Below are positions 1-8,556 of a DNA stretch of 64,000 bases, piece by piece (position 1 is the stretch's first letter; the number at the start of each line of letters is the position of its first letter). The position numbers and the translations under genes were made by a program. Source of the DNA: Sulfitobacter geojensis (GTDB taxonomy: Bacteria > Pseudomonadota > Alphaproteobacteria > Rhodobacterales > Rhodobacteraceae); assembly GCF_000622325.1 (NCBI RefSeq), contig NZ_JASE01000005.1, positions 868,001-932,000 of the forward strand, written 5' to 3'. Under the pieces are notes generated by a model. It was not told where the DNA came from, did no database searches, and saw only the letters and a program-made list of their open reading frames with translations.

Positions 1-343
1 AGCTTTCAAGCAGGGCAGGGGTAAAGGTACCGTCGTTTTCCCAGATGGCGAGATACTCGAGCCAGCCGCGGGAAAAGTTGGCGATCTGCGACCAGTCATA
101 GGTACGCGGATCTTTCAAGGCGCGCACTTCTTGCTGCATGCGCACGGTGCCGCCTTCCTTATGGCCTGCGGCCTGTGCAGGAGCGGGCATGCCGATCATC
201 GCATAGGCGGTTGCCGTTGTCGCACCAAAGGCGCTGGCAAGGGCCAGAAATTCGCGGCGGTTGACCGGATCTTTTTTGGCGGCCTGTGCAGAATCCAGAA
301 CGGATTGCGGCAAAGGGTTCCCGTTACGTGTCAAAAAACTCAT
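1..343 (-). CDS. ABC transporter substrate-binding protein, N-terminal part (Tat-exported)
   Basis: Only the first 114 residues lie in the window; the gene continues past the left edge. The start ATG (complement of 341-343) follows an AGAGGAAG ribosome site. The N-terminus has a twin-arginine motif, NRREFL at residues 28-33, a hydrophobic stretch and an Ala-rich cleavage region near residues 54-60, so Tat export to the periplasm is likely. The mature start (EGGTVRMQQEVRALKDPRTYDW) looks like a family 5 solute-binding protein for peptides or related ligands; the ligand cannot be told. It lies downstream of the homogentisate genes on the same strand but 433 bp away, so it probably has its own promoter. 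Confidence 0.75.
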   Translation of the reverse strand, partial: MSFLTRNGNPLPQSVLDSAQAAKKDPVNRREFLALASAFGATTATAYAMIGMPAPAQAAGHKEGGTVRMQQEVRALKDPRTYDWSQIANFSRGWLEYLAIWENDGTFTPALLES

Positions 344-407
344 TATTCTTCCTCTTCTGTTGTAGCGGTCCCTTGGGCCCACCGGTCGGTGATGCGGTTT
401 ATCCGCC

Positions 408-413
408 ATTATA
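408..413 (-). promoter_or_regulatory. Possible -10 box for the ABC binding-protein gene
   Basis: Read on the minus strand this is a perfect TATAAT about 65 bases before the start codon at 343. No convincing -35 hexamer lies 16-18 bases upstream, so it is only a candidate. Confidence 0.35.
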
Positions 414-735
414 CTTGTGTTTCGGCTGAAACATCCTGCACAGTCAAACACAGTGAGACCTCAGGTCAACCCTGTCACGTAAACTTAAACAGGGTGATTT
501 CCAGCCTCATGTCGAAGTTGCACGACTGTCAGAGGGGCCGTTTTGGCCGGATAGGCGCGACATAGGGTAAACTAACCCGCCTGCGCCCTTTGTGTCGCGC
601 GCAATGTCGTTCCCGAACAAACATGTAAGAGAAACGCGGCGCGTGCCCCGATCAGCACGGCGGGCGCGAACTGGATGATGCAACCGTCACAGCATGGCGT
701 TTTCACGCGCGCGGGCGCGGCGGCTTCCGGTGAGG

Positions 736-758
736 ACGGGGGACGGCGAATCCCCCGT
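736..758 (-). terminator. Hairpin after the MBL-fold gene
   Basis: An 8-bp perfect stem (ACGGGGGA pairing with TCCCCCGT) with a 7-base loop lies 19 bases beyond the stop codon of the minus-strand gene ending at 777. There is no T-run, so it may end transcription weakly or protect the mRNA 3' end. Confidence 0.45.
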
Positions 759-776
759 TTGACTGTAGCGGGCCGC

Positions 777-1727
777 TTAGCCCTGCAGATCCGCCCACAT
801 TTCCAGATCGCGCTTGTCGGTCCAGATGCGGGGATGTGCGATGCCGCGTGCTTCATCATAGGCGCGGGCAACGTTGAAGGGCAGGCAGTGTTCATAGATG
901 GCATAATCTTTGAACTTGGGGTCACATTCGGCGCGCACGGCATCCCATGCTTCCTTGAGCGACCCACCCCGTGCCGCCACGCGGGCAGCGGGCGCATAGG
1001 TGCTATTTACGAAATCACGGGTGGAGTCGATGGCGCGGGCAACAGCGTCCTTGCCGATCAGGGCACCGCCGCGACCGGGCGCAATCGCGTCGACATCATA
1101 GGCCATGATCCTGTCTAGCGTGCCGCCCCAATCGCCGAAATACCCGTCACCGCAATAGCAGGCGGAGTGGTCTTCGACGATGTCACCGGTGAACATTACG
1201 TTCTCGTCTGGCACGTGTATCACGGCGTCGCCAGCTGTGTGGGCGCGGCCGATGTGTTTGATATCGACGCGGCGTTTACCCAGATAGACAGTCATTGAAT
1301 CGCTGAAGGTCGTGGTGGGATAGGTCAGGCCGGGGATGGATTCATGACCCTCGAAAAGGCGCGGAAACCGCTGGAATTCACTGTCCCAGTCTTCCTGCCC
1401 ACGTTCTTCGACCATGCCGCGCGCAACATCAGACATGATGATCTGATCGGCACCGTAAGCAGAGGCCCCCAGCACCCGCACCGCGTGATAGTGGGTCAGC
1501 ACCAGGTGGGTGATCGGCTTGTCCGTCACTTCGCGGACCTTTTCGATGACCTTGCCGGCAAGACGCGGGGTCGCCTGCGCTTCGACGATCATCACGCTGT
1601 CGTCACCAATGATGACGCCGGAGTTCGGGTCACCCTCCGCCGTAAAGGCCCAAAGGTCGCGGCCCACCTCATCAAAGGTGATCTTTTTCTCGGACATGTC
1701 GCCTTGGGATGCGAATGCTTTTGCCAT
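777..1727 (-). CDS. MBL-fold metallohydrolase-like protein with altered metal site
   Basis: The 316-residue protein has the metallo-beta-lactamase layout: an N-terminal beta region, the first metal motif near residue 78, GRAHTAGDAVIHVP near 162-175 and FTGDIVED near 180-187. The usual HxHxDH motif reads HYHAVR, so the Asp and second His of the second metal site are missing. It follows fahA on the same strand after a 74-bp gap, where many bacteria carry maleylacetoacetate isomerase, so a role in aromatic breakdown is possible by position only. A second Met at 1697 (MSEKK) with an AAGG ribosome site is an alternative start. Function unknown. Confidence 0.75.
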   Translation of the reverse strand: MAKAFASQGDMSEKKITFDEVGRDLWAFTAEGDPNSGVIIGDDSVMIVEAQATPRLAGKVIEKVREVTDKPITHLVLTHYHAVRVLGASAYGADQIIMSDVARGMVEERGQEDWDSEFQRFPRLFEGHESIPGLTYPTTTFSDSMTVYLGKRRVDIKHIGRAHTAGDAVIHVPDENVMFTGDIVEDHSACYCGDGYFGDWGGTLDRIMAYDVDAIAPGRGGALIGKDAVARAIDSTRDFVNSTYAPAARVAARGGSLKEAWDAVRAECDPKFKDYAIYEHCLPFNVARAYDEARGIAHPRIWTDKRDLEMWADLQG

Positions 1728-1771
1728 TGGGGGTCTCTTTCGAATGGGGCGCGTAGGGTCAGCGCGGGATT

Positions 1772-1792
1772 GAGTTTAAGGGCAAGATGAAG
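1772..1792. repeat. Dispersed intergenic motif GGGCAAGATGAAG, copy 1
   Basis: One of three short related sequences in this window (others at 40066-40086 and 53551-53576). The shared core is GGGCAAGATGAAG with an AGTTTAAG- or AAGTTCA-like stretch before it. It starts about 10 bases after the fahA stop codon, reading CTTCATCTTGCCC in the direction of fahA. Confidence 0.55.
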
Positions 1793-1801
1793 GGGCGGGC
1801 G

Positions 1802-3055
1802 TCAGGGGAACTTAACGGCGGGTGCGATTTTGCCGGTGCAGGCACCAAAGCCGATGCGATATCCGTCGCCCTGTGCGTGGCCCGTCAGAATCATCGTATC
1901 CCCGTCATTCAGGAAGCTGCGGGTGCTGCCGTCCGCCAGCGTGATCGGCTCCTTACCGCCCCAGCTGAGTTCGAGCAGGCTGCCGCGTTCGGATTTTTCT
2001 TTGCCCGAAATGGTGCCCGACCCCAGCAGATCGCCGGAGTTCATCGCACAGCCCGAAGAGGCGTGATGCGCGAGTTGCTGGGCCGCGGAATAATACATCT
2101 CGTTGTAATTGGTGCGTGCGATAACTTCCTGTGCGCCGCCTTCAGGTTCGATGATGACGCTAAGGTCGATGTCATAGAGCATGGGGCCGGGTTCTTGCAG
2201 ATACGGCAGAAGTTCAAAGTCGCGCGGTGGCGTGGAGGTGCGGAAGGGTTCCAGCGCGGCTTTGGTGACGATCCAAGGGCTGATCGACGTGGCGAAAGCC
2301 TTGGCCTGAAAGGGGCCGAGCGGCTGGTATTCCCATGCCTGAATGTCACGGGCGGACCAGTCGTTCAGGATCACATACCCAAAGATCATGTCATCCGCTT
2401 CGGCCACGCCGATGGGTTGGCCCATGTCGGTAGAGGTGCCGACAATCGCCCCCATTTCCAGTTCGATATCAAGACGCTGGCAGGGTCCAAAAGACGGTGT
2501 GTCCGCGTCAGGCGCTTTCAACTGGCCGTTGGGGCGGATGATGTCGGTGCCCGATGGCACCACCGTTGAGGCACGCCCGTTATAACCGATGGGAATGTGC
2601 AACCAGTTTGGCGGCAGCGCGTTTTCGGCCCCGCGAAACATCGTGCCAACATTTGTGGCGTGATGCCGACCGGCATAGAAATCGGTGTATTCGGAAACAA
2701 CCATCGGCATGTGCAGGATCACATCGGACGGGGGCACCAGATGGGGCGCGATCTTGGCCTGTTCTGCAGAATCAGTGGTCAGCATCTCGGTCAGGCGGTC
2801 GCGTAGGGTGGCCCATGCGTCCGGCCCCAGTTCCATCACGTCGTTCCAATAGGGCACGTCAAACACGGCTTCGTCCGCCAGCGTCACAATGCCCTCTTCT
2901 TCCAGCGCGGCCATATCAAGGATCATATCGCCGATGGCCACACCACAGCGCGCCTCGAGACTGTTGGTCGAGAACACACCATAGGGCAGGTTGTTGAGCG
3001 GGAAATCGGTGTCGGCGCTATTGGCGCTTTCTACCCAAGAGGTCATCAATGTCAT
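1802..3055 (-). CDS. fahA: Fumarylacetoacetase
   Basis: This 417-residue protein hydrolyses fumarylacetoacetate to fumarate and acetoacetate, the last step of tyrosine/homogentisate breakdown. It has the SH3-like N-terminal domain (SFPLNNLPYGVF-type segment near residues 15-30) and the FAH catalytic domain with DFYAGRHHATNVG near 128-140, DWSARDIQAWEYQPLGPF near 233-250 and GDLLGSGTISG near 344-354. Length is normal for the family. An AAGGATAAGCT ribosome site precedes the ATG. It sits just downstream of hmgA in the same direction, with an 80-bp gap that holds a hairpin. Confidence 0.95.
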   Translation of the reverse strand: MTLMTSWVESANSADTDFPLNNLPYGVFSTNSLEARCGVAIGDMILDMAALEEEGIVTLADEAVFDVPYWNDVMELGPDAWATLRDRLTEMLTTDSAEQAKIAPHLVPPSDVILHMPMVVSEYTDFYAGRHHATNVGTMFRGAENALPPNWLHIPIGYNGRASTVVPSGTDIIRPNGQLKAPDADTPSFGPCQRLDIELEMGAIVGTSTDMGQPIGVAEADDMIFGYVILNDWSARDIQAWEYQPLGPFQAKAFATSISPWIVTKAALEPFRTSTPPRDFELLPYLQEPGPMLYDIDLSVIIEPEGGAQEVIARTNYNEMYYSAAQQLAHHASSGCAMNSGDLLGSGTISGKEKSERGSLLELSWGGKEPITLADGSTRSFLNDGDTMILTGHAQGDGYRIGFGACTGKIAPAVKFP

Positions 3056-3067
3056 AGCTTATCCTTT

Positions 3068-3097
3068 GTAGGTGCGGCGGGGTGAACCCCGCCCTAC
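3068..3097. repeat. GC-rich hairpin between hmgA and fahA
   Basis: GGCGGGG-TGAA-CCCCGCC is a perfect 7-bp stem with a 4-base loop, extended by GTAG/CTAC at the outside. It lies between the hmgA stop and the fahA ribosome site. It has no T-run and looks more like an intergenic repeat or mRNA-processing hairpin than a terminator. Confidence 0.55.
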
Positions 3098-3135
3098 GGT
3101 GCGGTGGAGAAATGGACTTTTCCAGCCATCAACCC

Positions 3136-4506
3136 TTACTTCTTACCCGGCGTGCCGTCGAATTTCTTTTCGATGTCGCTCCAGCAGTCGATATAATCGT
3201 CCTGAAGCGGCGCTTCTTTGGCTGCGAATTCGGTCAGGTGCTGGGGGAAACGGGTTTCGAACATGAAGCTCATGGTATTGTCGAGCTTTTCCGCCTTGAG
3301 ATCCGCGTTCGATGCGCCTTCAAAGGCGTTTTTATCCGGCCCGTGGGGCAGCATCATGTTGTGCAGGGACATGCCGCCGGGGATGAACCCCTTTGGTTTG
3401 GCGTCATACTGGCCATAGATGTTGCCCATGAGTTCGGACATGACGTTCTTGTGGTACCACGGCGGGCGAAAGGTATCTTCGGCCACCATCCAGCGTTCGC
3501 GAAACAAAACAAAGTCGATGTTTGCGGTGCCTTCCACGCCTGATGCGGCGGTCAGCACGGTAAAGATCGACGGATCAGGGTGATCGAACAGGATCGCGCC
3601 GACCGGGCAATAGGTGCGCAGATCATATTTCACCGGCGCGTAATTACCGTGCCATGCGACCACGTCGAGGGGCGAATGCCCGATGTGGGTTTCGTGAAAC
3701 TGGCCGCACCATTTGATGGTCACGGTGGACGGCGTTTCGCGGTCCTCGAACGCGGCCACGGGTGTTTTGAAATCGCGCCGGTTTGCCATGCAGTTTGCAC
3801 CGATGGGACCGCGCCCGGGCAGTTCGAATTTCTGACCATAGTTTTCGCAAACGAACCCGCGTGCAGGCCCGTCAAGAACTTCGACGCGGTAAAGCAATCC
3901 CCGCGGTAGGATCGCGATTTCCTTGGGCTCCAGATCAATCACGCCCAGTTCGGTGCAAAACCGCAACCGGCCTTCTTGTGGCACCACCAGCAATTCGGAG
4001 TCTGCCGAATAGAAATAGCTGTCGACCATGCTTTCAGTGACCAGATAGATATGGCTGGCCATGCCCACCTGTGTGTTCACATCCCCCGCAGTGGTCATCG
4101 TGCGCATGCCGGTCAGCCATGTCAGCGGGGCATCGCCATGCGGCAGCGGGTCCCAGCGGTATTGGCCAAGGCTGGTCACATCATCGGGGATATGCGGCGC
4201 GGATTTCCAATAGGGCAGGGCGATCCGTTCGTAGCGGTGCGAGTGTTTAACCGACGGGCGGATGCGGTAGCACCATGTACGTTCGTTTTGATGCGAGGGC
4301 GCAGTGAATGCGGTGCCGGAGAGTTGTTCGCCATAAAGCCCGTAATTCACCTTTTGCGGTGAATTCATACCCTGCGGCAAGGCACCGGGCAGCGCTTCGG
4401 TTTCAAAATCATTACCAAAACCGGGCATATAACCGGCGTGCGTGCCCATCGGGGGTGCGGCGGTTGTCAGACCGGTCGGGCTGGTCGTGGTCGACGGATG
4501 GCTCAT
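3136..4506 (-). CDS. hmgA: Homogentisate 1,2-dioxygenase
   Basis: This 456-residue non-haem iron enzyme opens the ring of homogentisate to give maleylacetoacetate. The characteristic N-terminus [20 protein letters not shown] and the C-terminal metal region [14 protein letters not shown] (His and Glu ligands) and MLPHGPD (His) are all present. The start MSHPSTT at 4506 is chosen because GGGAG lies at proper distance; an in-frame ATG 39 bases upstream has no such site. It begins the hmgA-fahA-MBL gene group and is divergent from a MarR-type gene whose product probably controls it. Confidence 0.95.
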   Translation of the reverse strand: MSHPSTTTSPTGLTTAAPPMGTHAGYMPGFGNDFETEALPGALPQGMNSPQKVNYGLYGEQLSGTAFTAPSHQNERTWCYRIRPSVKHSHRYERIALPYWKSAPHIPDDVTSLGQYRWDPLPHGDAPLTWLTGMRTMTTAGDVNTQVGMASHIYLVTESMVDSYFYSADSELLVVPQEGRLRFCTELGVIDLEPKEIAILPRGLLYRVEVLDGPARGFVCENYGQKFELPGRGPIGANCMANRRDFKTPVAAFEDRETPSTVTIKWCGQFHETHIGHSPLDVVAWHGNYAPVKYDLRTYCPVGAILFDHPDPSIFTVLTAASGVEGTANIDFVLFRERWMVAEDTFRPPWYHKNVMSELMGNIYGQYDAKPKGFIPGGMSLHNMMLPHGPDKNAFEGASNADLKAEKLDNTMSFMFETRFPQHLTEFAAKEAPLQDDYIDCWSDIEKKFDGTPGKK

Positions 4507-4539
4507 CTTTTGCTCCCTGCGTCCTCTTTTCAGACTCAG

Positions 4540-4551
4540 TTGCATATGTAA
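4540..4551. promoter_or_regulatory. Palindrome in the hmgA/marR divergent region
   Basis: TTGCATATGTAA is a 12-base palindrome apart from one base pair and lies between the divergent start codons. MarR-family dimers commonly bind such AT-rich palindromes, so it is a candidate operator for both genes. Confidence 0.45.
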
Positions 4552-4583
4552 TGGTTGTTTTTGTAACCAACAACAGGCTTCCG

Positions 4584-5033
4584 ATGACGCAAAGTGATTT
4601 CGAGCTGCAAAATTTTCTGCCGTATCTGCTAAATCAGGCGGCGGAGGTCAGTTCCCTGACATTCCAGCAATTTTACAAAGACCGCTACGGGATGTTGCGG
4701 ACCGAGTGGCGGGTGTTGTTTCATCTGGGGCTCTACGGGCAGTTGACGGCCAGCGAAATTGGCCAGCGTGCCAAAACCCACAAAACCAAGATCAGCCGCG
4801 CCGTGCAGCGCCTGACAGAGCGGCGGTTTGTGCAGCGTGCGATGAACAGCGCCGACCGGCGCGTGACCTATCTGACTCTGACGGCGCAGGGGCAGGCGGC
4901 TTATGATGATCTGCGCCGCGTGGCCGAGCGATACGAGCAAAGCCTGCTGAAACAGTTGGAGCCGGAGGAGGTCGAGGTTTTGCGCCGCGCATTGAACAAA
5001 CTCAGTGCTGACGGACCGCGCGACTTTACTTAG
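4584..5033 (+). CDS. MarR-family transcriptional regulator
   Basis: A 149-residue winged-helix regulator. The recognition region [46 protein letters not shown], near residues 55-100, is typical of MarR, with the DRR wing motif. The divergent position next to hmgA suggests it senses homogentisate or a related aromatic and represses the pathway; that is inference. An ATG 33 bases upstream (4551) is also in frame but would overlap the proposed operator; the start at 4584 gives the usual MarR N-terminal length. Confidence 0.88.
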   Translation: MTQSDFELQNFLPYLLNQAAEVSSLTFQQFYKDRYGMLRTEWRVLFHLGLYGQLTASEIGQRAKTHKTKISRAVQRLTERRFVQRAMNSADRRVTYLTLTAQGQAAYDDLRRVAERYEQSLLKQLEPEEVEVLRRALNKLSADGPRDFT

Positions 5034-5059
5034 GTGATCATTCGCGTCACGGATTGAGT

Positions 5060-5944
5060 ATGAATGATCAAGCCAAAGGTCTGTTGATTACGCTGTTCGG
5101 TGTCCTTTTTGTGGTGCCGGATTCGCTGTTCGTGCGTCTGATTGCAGCGGACCCCCTGACGATTGCCTTTTGGCGCTTGCTGTTGGCGGGCGGAATTTCC
5201 GCGCTTTGGATCGCTGCGACGGCGGGGCTGGCCCCCTTTCGTGCGGTGCTGCGGAGCGGTCGTTTTGGGCTGATCTATATGATCGGGATCGGGGCCAGCG
5301 GGGTGCTGTTCGTGGTGGCGGTCAGCCTGACCTCCGTGGCCAATGTGGTGTTTATCATCGCTTCTCTGCCGATTTTTGCATCGCTGATGAGCCGTGTCTT
5401 TCTGGCCGAACCTTTTGGCGCGCGTACCTGGCTGACCATTGCCGCCGTGGTGCCGGGGCTTGCAATCATCGCCTACGGCTCGGGTGAAACCCAGAATGCC
5501 AGCCTTGCCGGTGATCTATTGGCGCTCAGCGTTTCAGCCCTGTTCGCGGCTGCTTTGACGGCGGCGCGGCGTGCGCGGGCCGTGTCGATGGTACCCGGTG
5601 TAGCGATGGGATACACGCTGGCGGCTTGTGTAATCGCGCCGTTTGCTGACCCACTGTCGATGCCGTTAGATCAGGCCCCGCTGGTGTTGGGGCATGGGGC
5701 GGTTATTCTGGCCAGCTCGGTTTTGCTGGCCATCGGGCCGCGGTTCATTACCTCGGCAGAGGTGGGATTGCTGGTGCTGTTGGAATCCGTGCTTGCCCCG
5801 CTCTTGGCATGGGCGGTGGTCGGCGAAAACCCGGGCCCTTATGCGTTGATCGGCGGTGGTATTGTGATCAGCGCGCTGCTGGTTTCCAACATCGTATTGC
5901 TGATGCGCCAACGTGCAGCCCGCCCGCGAACCTCTGCACCCTAA
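5060..5944 (+). CDS. DMT-family (EamA) membrane transporter
   Basis: A 294-residue, very hydrophobic protein with about ten membrane helices in two halves, as in EamA/RhaT-type drug/metabolite transporters. The pattern LTIAFWRLLLAGG near residue 35 and PLLAWAVVGENPGPYALIGGGIVI near 255-275 are family hallmarks. The substrate is unknown. It starts 26 bases after the marR stop, so co-transcription is possible. A TTG two codons upstream is an alternative start. Confidence 0.85.
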   Translation: MNDQAKGLLITLFGVLFVVPDSLFVRLIAADPLTIAFWRLLLAGGISALWIAATAGLAPFRAVLRSGRFGLIYMIGIGASGVLFVVAVSLTSVANVVFIIASLPIFASLMSRVFLAEPFGARTWLTIAAVVPGLAIIAYGSGETQNASLAGDLLALSVSALFAAALTAARRARAVSMVPGVAMGYTLAACVIAPFADPLSMPLDQAPLVLGHGAVILASSVLLAIGPRFITSAEVGLLVLLESVLAPLLAWAVVGENPGPYALIGGGIVISALLVSNIVLLMRQRAARPRTSAP

Positions 5945-5968
5945 AGACCTGCGCTGCGGCAACCGCGG

Positions 5969-6778
5969 TTAGAAATCTGCAGTGACACCGGGCAGGTTCA
6001 ACGCCTTGATCAAGTCGCGCAATTCCTGACGTGCCGCGACATTGGAAATGTTCAACTGTTTGACCCCGATGTCCTTGAGGTCCAGCAAAGTCAGCCCGCG
6101 CGGGAAGAGTTCGCGAAAGATCACGCGTTCGTTAAAGCCCGGTGCGACGCGGAAGCCGATGCGCTTGGACAGGTTCTTGATCGCCCGTTCCATCTTGTCC
6201 TTGTTGACCATCCGCTGTGCGCCCATGCGGTTGCGCACCACGACCCAGTCAATCGGTGCCAGCCCGGCCTGCGCACGCAGCTGCCGCGCGGTCCAGACCA
6301 TTTCGGAATAGACGGAAGGACCGGTGATCTTGTCCCCCATGGCATCGGTGTGCGCCAGCAGGTCGAAATCAACAAAGCTGTCATTTAGCGGTGTCACCAG
6401 CGTGTCGGCCAGCGAATGCGCAACCTGTGACAGACGCGTGTGTGAACCCGGACAATCGATCAGGATAAAGTCGTTGTTCGGCTCCATCGAGGCCACAGCG
6501 GCGCTGAGCCGGTGGTCATAGACGTTTTCGCCGGGCTTGAGGCTGTCCGCTTCGATCTCGGGAAGTTCACAGAGCGACGGGCTGGGCAGGTCCAGCTTGG
6601 CCTGCTTTAGAAAGGCGTTCCGGTTGTCGACATAACGCCCGAAGGTACGCTGACGCAGGTCAAGATCAAGGCCGCTCACCCGATGTCCCATCCGCGCAAG
6701 CGCTGTCGCAAGGTGCATGGAAACGGTGGATTTCCCCGCGCCGCCCTTTTCGTTTCCGACGACGATGATATGCGCCAT
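5969..6778 (-). CDS. mipZ: Division-plane positioning ATPase MipZ
   Basis: A 269-residue ParA/MinD-like ATPase that in alphaproteobacteria forms a gradient from the poles and keeps FtsZ at mid-cell. The deviant Walker A motif KGGAGKST is at residues 11-18, the MipZ-type segment LDLDLRQRTFGRYVDNR near 36-52, and Walker B ILIDCPGSH near 105-113. It ends FNERVIFRELFPRGLTLLDL plus a short tail, as in MipZ. A GAGGGA ribosome site precedes the ATG. It is convergent with the DMT transporter gene. Confidence 0.93.
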   Translation of the reverse strand: MAHIIVVGNEKGGAGKSTVSMHLATALARMGHRVSGLDLDLRQRTFGRYVDNRNAFLKQAKLDLPSPSLCELPEIEADSLKPGENVYDHRLSAAVASMEPNNDFILIDCPGSHTRLSQVAHSLADTLVTPLNDSFVDFDLLAHTDAMGDKITGPSVYSEMVWTARQLRAQAGLAPIDWVVVRNRMGAQRMVNKDKMERAIKNLSKRIGFRVAPGFNERVIFRELFPRGLTLLDLKDIGVKQLNISNVAARQELRDLIKALNLPGVTADF

Positions 6779-7162
6779 ATGTGCGTCCCTCTGCCCGCCT
6801 GCGGTTTATGCAGGATATTGTTGAAGGCCACTATATGTGGGGTTTGCGGGTTTGGGAAGTGGGTGCGACGCCTCTATCACTCTCTGTATTGCGATCCGAA
6901 AATGGTTCCATCGTTGGATATTTTTTCGGCCGGCTTTTGGGGGGTTTTGGCAGTGGTTTGCCGATGATGGCGCAGGTGTCTGAAATTGCTGAACTATTTT
7001 TGCGCTAAAAGTTGCCGGTTTTTCAGGGTGCGACGTGGGTGCCACAACGGGCATTCCCTGCAAGTCATTTTCGCCCACCACCCCTCGAAATGGCGATGAT
7101 CGTAGTTAGCTCATCACACATCAAGTGATGCCAATTCAATGGCTTACCCGAAAGGAAACAAC
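6779..7162. other. 384-bp intergenic region between mipZ and an outer-membrane protein gene
   Basis: T-rich compared with its surroundings and without a convincing gene; the open frame at 6781-7008 gives no recognisable protein. It must hold the two divergent promoters. CATCAC-N7-GTGATG at 7112-7130 could form a small hairpin in the leader of the outer-membrane protein mRNA. Confidence 0.6.
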
Positions 7163-7813
7163 ATGAAACGTCTTGTCACAACAACTGCTCTTACTCTCTT
7201 CGCCGGCGCAGGTACCGCATTTGCGGGCAGCCTTGCGGAACCGGTCGTTACACCACCGGTCCTGACACCGCAGGTTGCCTCTGCCGATTGGACCGGTGCC
7301 TACGCCGGTATCCAGCTGGGGTATGGTAACCTGAATGTTGCAAACCAGATTGACCGCGACGGCGACGGCGATGTGGACGGTGACGACGAAACATTCGCCT
7401 TTGGGGGCGGTCTGGACGGCAATGGTGCCATCGGTGGTGCGCATCTGGGGTACATGTGGGACTTTGGTAACTACGTCGCCGGCGCTGAACTGGATTACAA
7501 CGCTGCGAACATCGATATCGGCTCGGTGGGCGAGCTTGACTCCGTTGCGCGTGCGAAGCTGAAACTGGGCTACGACATGGGCGACACGCTGGTTTACGGT
7601 GTCTTGGGTGCCGCAAAAGCCGATGCAACCATCGGCGGCAATGACTTCTCCGAGAACGGTTATGTCGCGGGCTTTGGTGTTGATTATCTGGTGTCCGAAA
7701 ACGTCGTTCTGGGTGGCGAAGTTCTGTATCACGACTTTGGTGATGACTTCGATGGTCTGGACCTGAGCGCGGATGCAACAACTGTTCAGGTCAAAATGTC
7801 TTATAAGTTCTGA
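7163..7813 (+). CDS. Outer-membrane beta-barrel protein
   Basis: A 216-residue protein with a Sec signal peptide (MKRLVTTTALTLFAGAGTAFAG, cleaved near residue 21) and a body of alternating strands such as WTGAYAGIQLGYG and GAIGGAHLGYMWDFGNYVAGAELDY, ending in Phe as expected for the barrel assembly machine. It resembles the OmpA-like/Omp25 eight-stranded barrels of alphaproteobacteria. Residues 64-76 (DRDGDGDVDGDDE) lie in the first external loop and look like an EF-hand calcium loop. An AAAGGAAA ribosome site fixes the start. It is followed by a strong terminator. Confidence 0.85.
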   Translation: MKRLVTTTALTLFAGAGTAFAGSLAEPVVTPPVLTPQVASADWTGAYAGIQLGYGNLNVANQIDRDGDGDVDGDDETFAFGGGLDGNGAIGGAHLGYMWDFGNYVAGAELDYNAANIDIGSVGELDSVARAKLKLGYDMGDTLVYGVLGAAKADATIGGNDFSENGYVAGFGVDYLVSENVVLGGEVLYHDFGDDFDGLDLSADATTVQVKMSYKF

Positions 7814-7844
7814 TCTGACCCACCCGTTTGGGTGCTACGAAAAT

Positions 7845-7873
7845 GGGGCGCAAAGCAATATGCTTTGCGCCCC
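7845..7873. terminator. Strong bidirectional terminator
   Basis: A 13-bp perfect stem (GGGGCGCAAAGCA pairing with TGCTTTGCGCCCC), 3-base loop, followed on the plus strand by TTATTGTTTT. It lies between the convergent outer-membrane protein gene and rpmE. Confidence 0.9.
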
Positions 7874-7948
7874 TTATTGTTTTCGTCGGCCCCCCTGAAC
7901 TGGTTAGAAACCACCAGCGGACCCCACTAAAATGCAGTCCAAATTCGC

Positions 7949-8170
7949 TTACAGCGACAGACCTGCGTATTTGTTCTTGAACTTGGACACGCGGCCACCG
8001 GTGTCCATCAAGCGGCTTGTGCCGCCCGTCCATGCAGGGTGCACGGAAGGGTCAATATCAAGCGCCAGCTGGTCGCCTTCTTTGCCCCATGTTGATTTCA
8101 TTTCCACGATGGAACCGTCGGTCATTTTGACGTTGATCGTGTGATATTCGGGATGTGTATCGGCTTTCAT
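7949..8170 (-). CDS. rpmE: 50S ribosomal protein L31
   Basis: A 73-residue protein matching L31 ([20 protein letters not shown], then HPAWTGG and [13 protein letters not shown]). It has no cysteine, so it is the zinc-free form. It follows rplS after 11 bases and is surely co-transcribed with it. Confidence 0.95.
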   Translation of the reverse strand: MKADTHPEYHTINVKMTDGSIVEMKSTWGKEGDQLALDIDPSVHPAWTGGTSRLMDTGGRVSKFKNKYAGLSL

Positions 8171-8181
8171 CGGTCCGCCCC

Positions 8182-8556
8182 TTACGCTTTTTTCGGCTTG
8201 TAGTTGGAATTCTCGACGATACGCGCGGATTTACCACGACGTGAACGCAAGTAATACAGTTTGGCGCGACGCACACGGCCACGACGGACCACGGTGATGC
8301 TGTCGATGTTGGTGGAGTGCAGCGGGAATACGCGCTCAACACCCTCGCCGAAGCTGATTTTACGCACGGTGAACGAACCGGCGATGCCGTGGCCGTTGTT
8401 GCGTGCGATGCAAACGCCTTCGTAGTTCTGGACGCGGGTACGTGTACCTTCGGTCACTTTAAAGCCGACGCGGACGGTGTCACCGGCGCGGAAATCAGGG
8501 ATTTCCTTGGCAAGTTCGGCGATCTGTTCCGCCTCGATTTCTGCGATCAGGTTCAT
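8182..8556 (-). CDS. rplS: 50S ribosomal protein L19
   Basis: A 124-residue L19 with [31 protein letters not shown] near 23-53 and the [24 protein letters not shown]-terminal region. An AGGAG ribosome site lies 8 bases ahead of the start. In many bacteria it follows trmD directly; here two genes on the other strand (8874-10048) separate it from trmD, so it needs its own promoter. Confidence 0.96.
   Translation of the reverse strand: MNLIAEIEAEQIAELAKEIPDFRAGDTVRVGFKVTEGTRTRVQNYEGVCIARNNGHGIAGSFTVRKISFGEGVERVFPLHSTNIDSITVVRRGRVRRAKLYYLRSRRGKSARIVENSNYKPKKA

Larger units (their letters stand above)
344..776. other. 433-bp intergenic region
   Basis: Apart from the TATAAT candidate at 408-413 and the hairpin at 736-758 I see no gene. 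The open frames on both strands have no ribosome site and no recognisable protein. Confidence 0.6.

Noticed and set aside
131..565. Long open frame on the plus strand at the left edge
   Set aside because: It runs opposite to the Tat-exported binding-protein gene, has no ribosome site and gives no recognisable protein.
6781..7008. 75-codon frame upstream of the outer-membrane protein gene
   Set aside because: No ribosome site, T-rich composition unlike coding DNA here, and no familiar motif.
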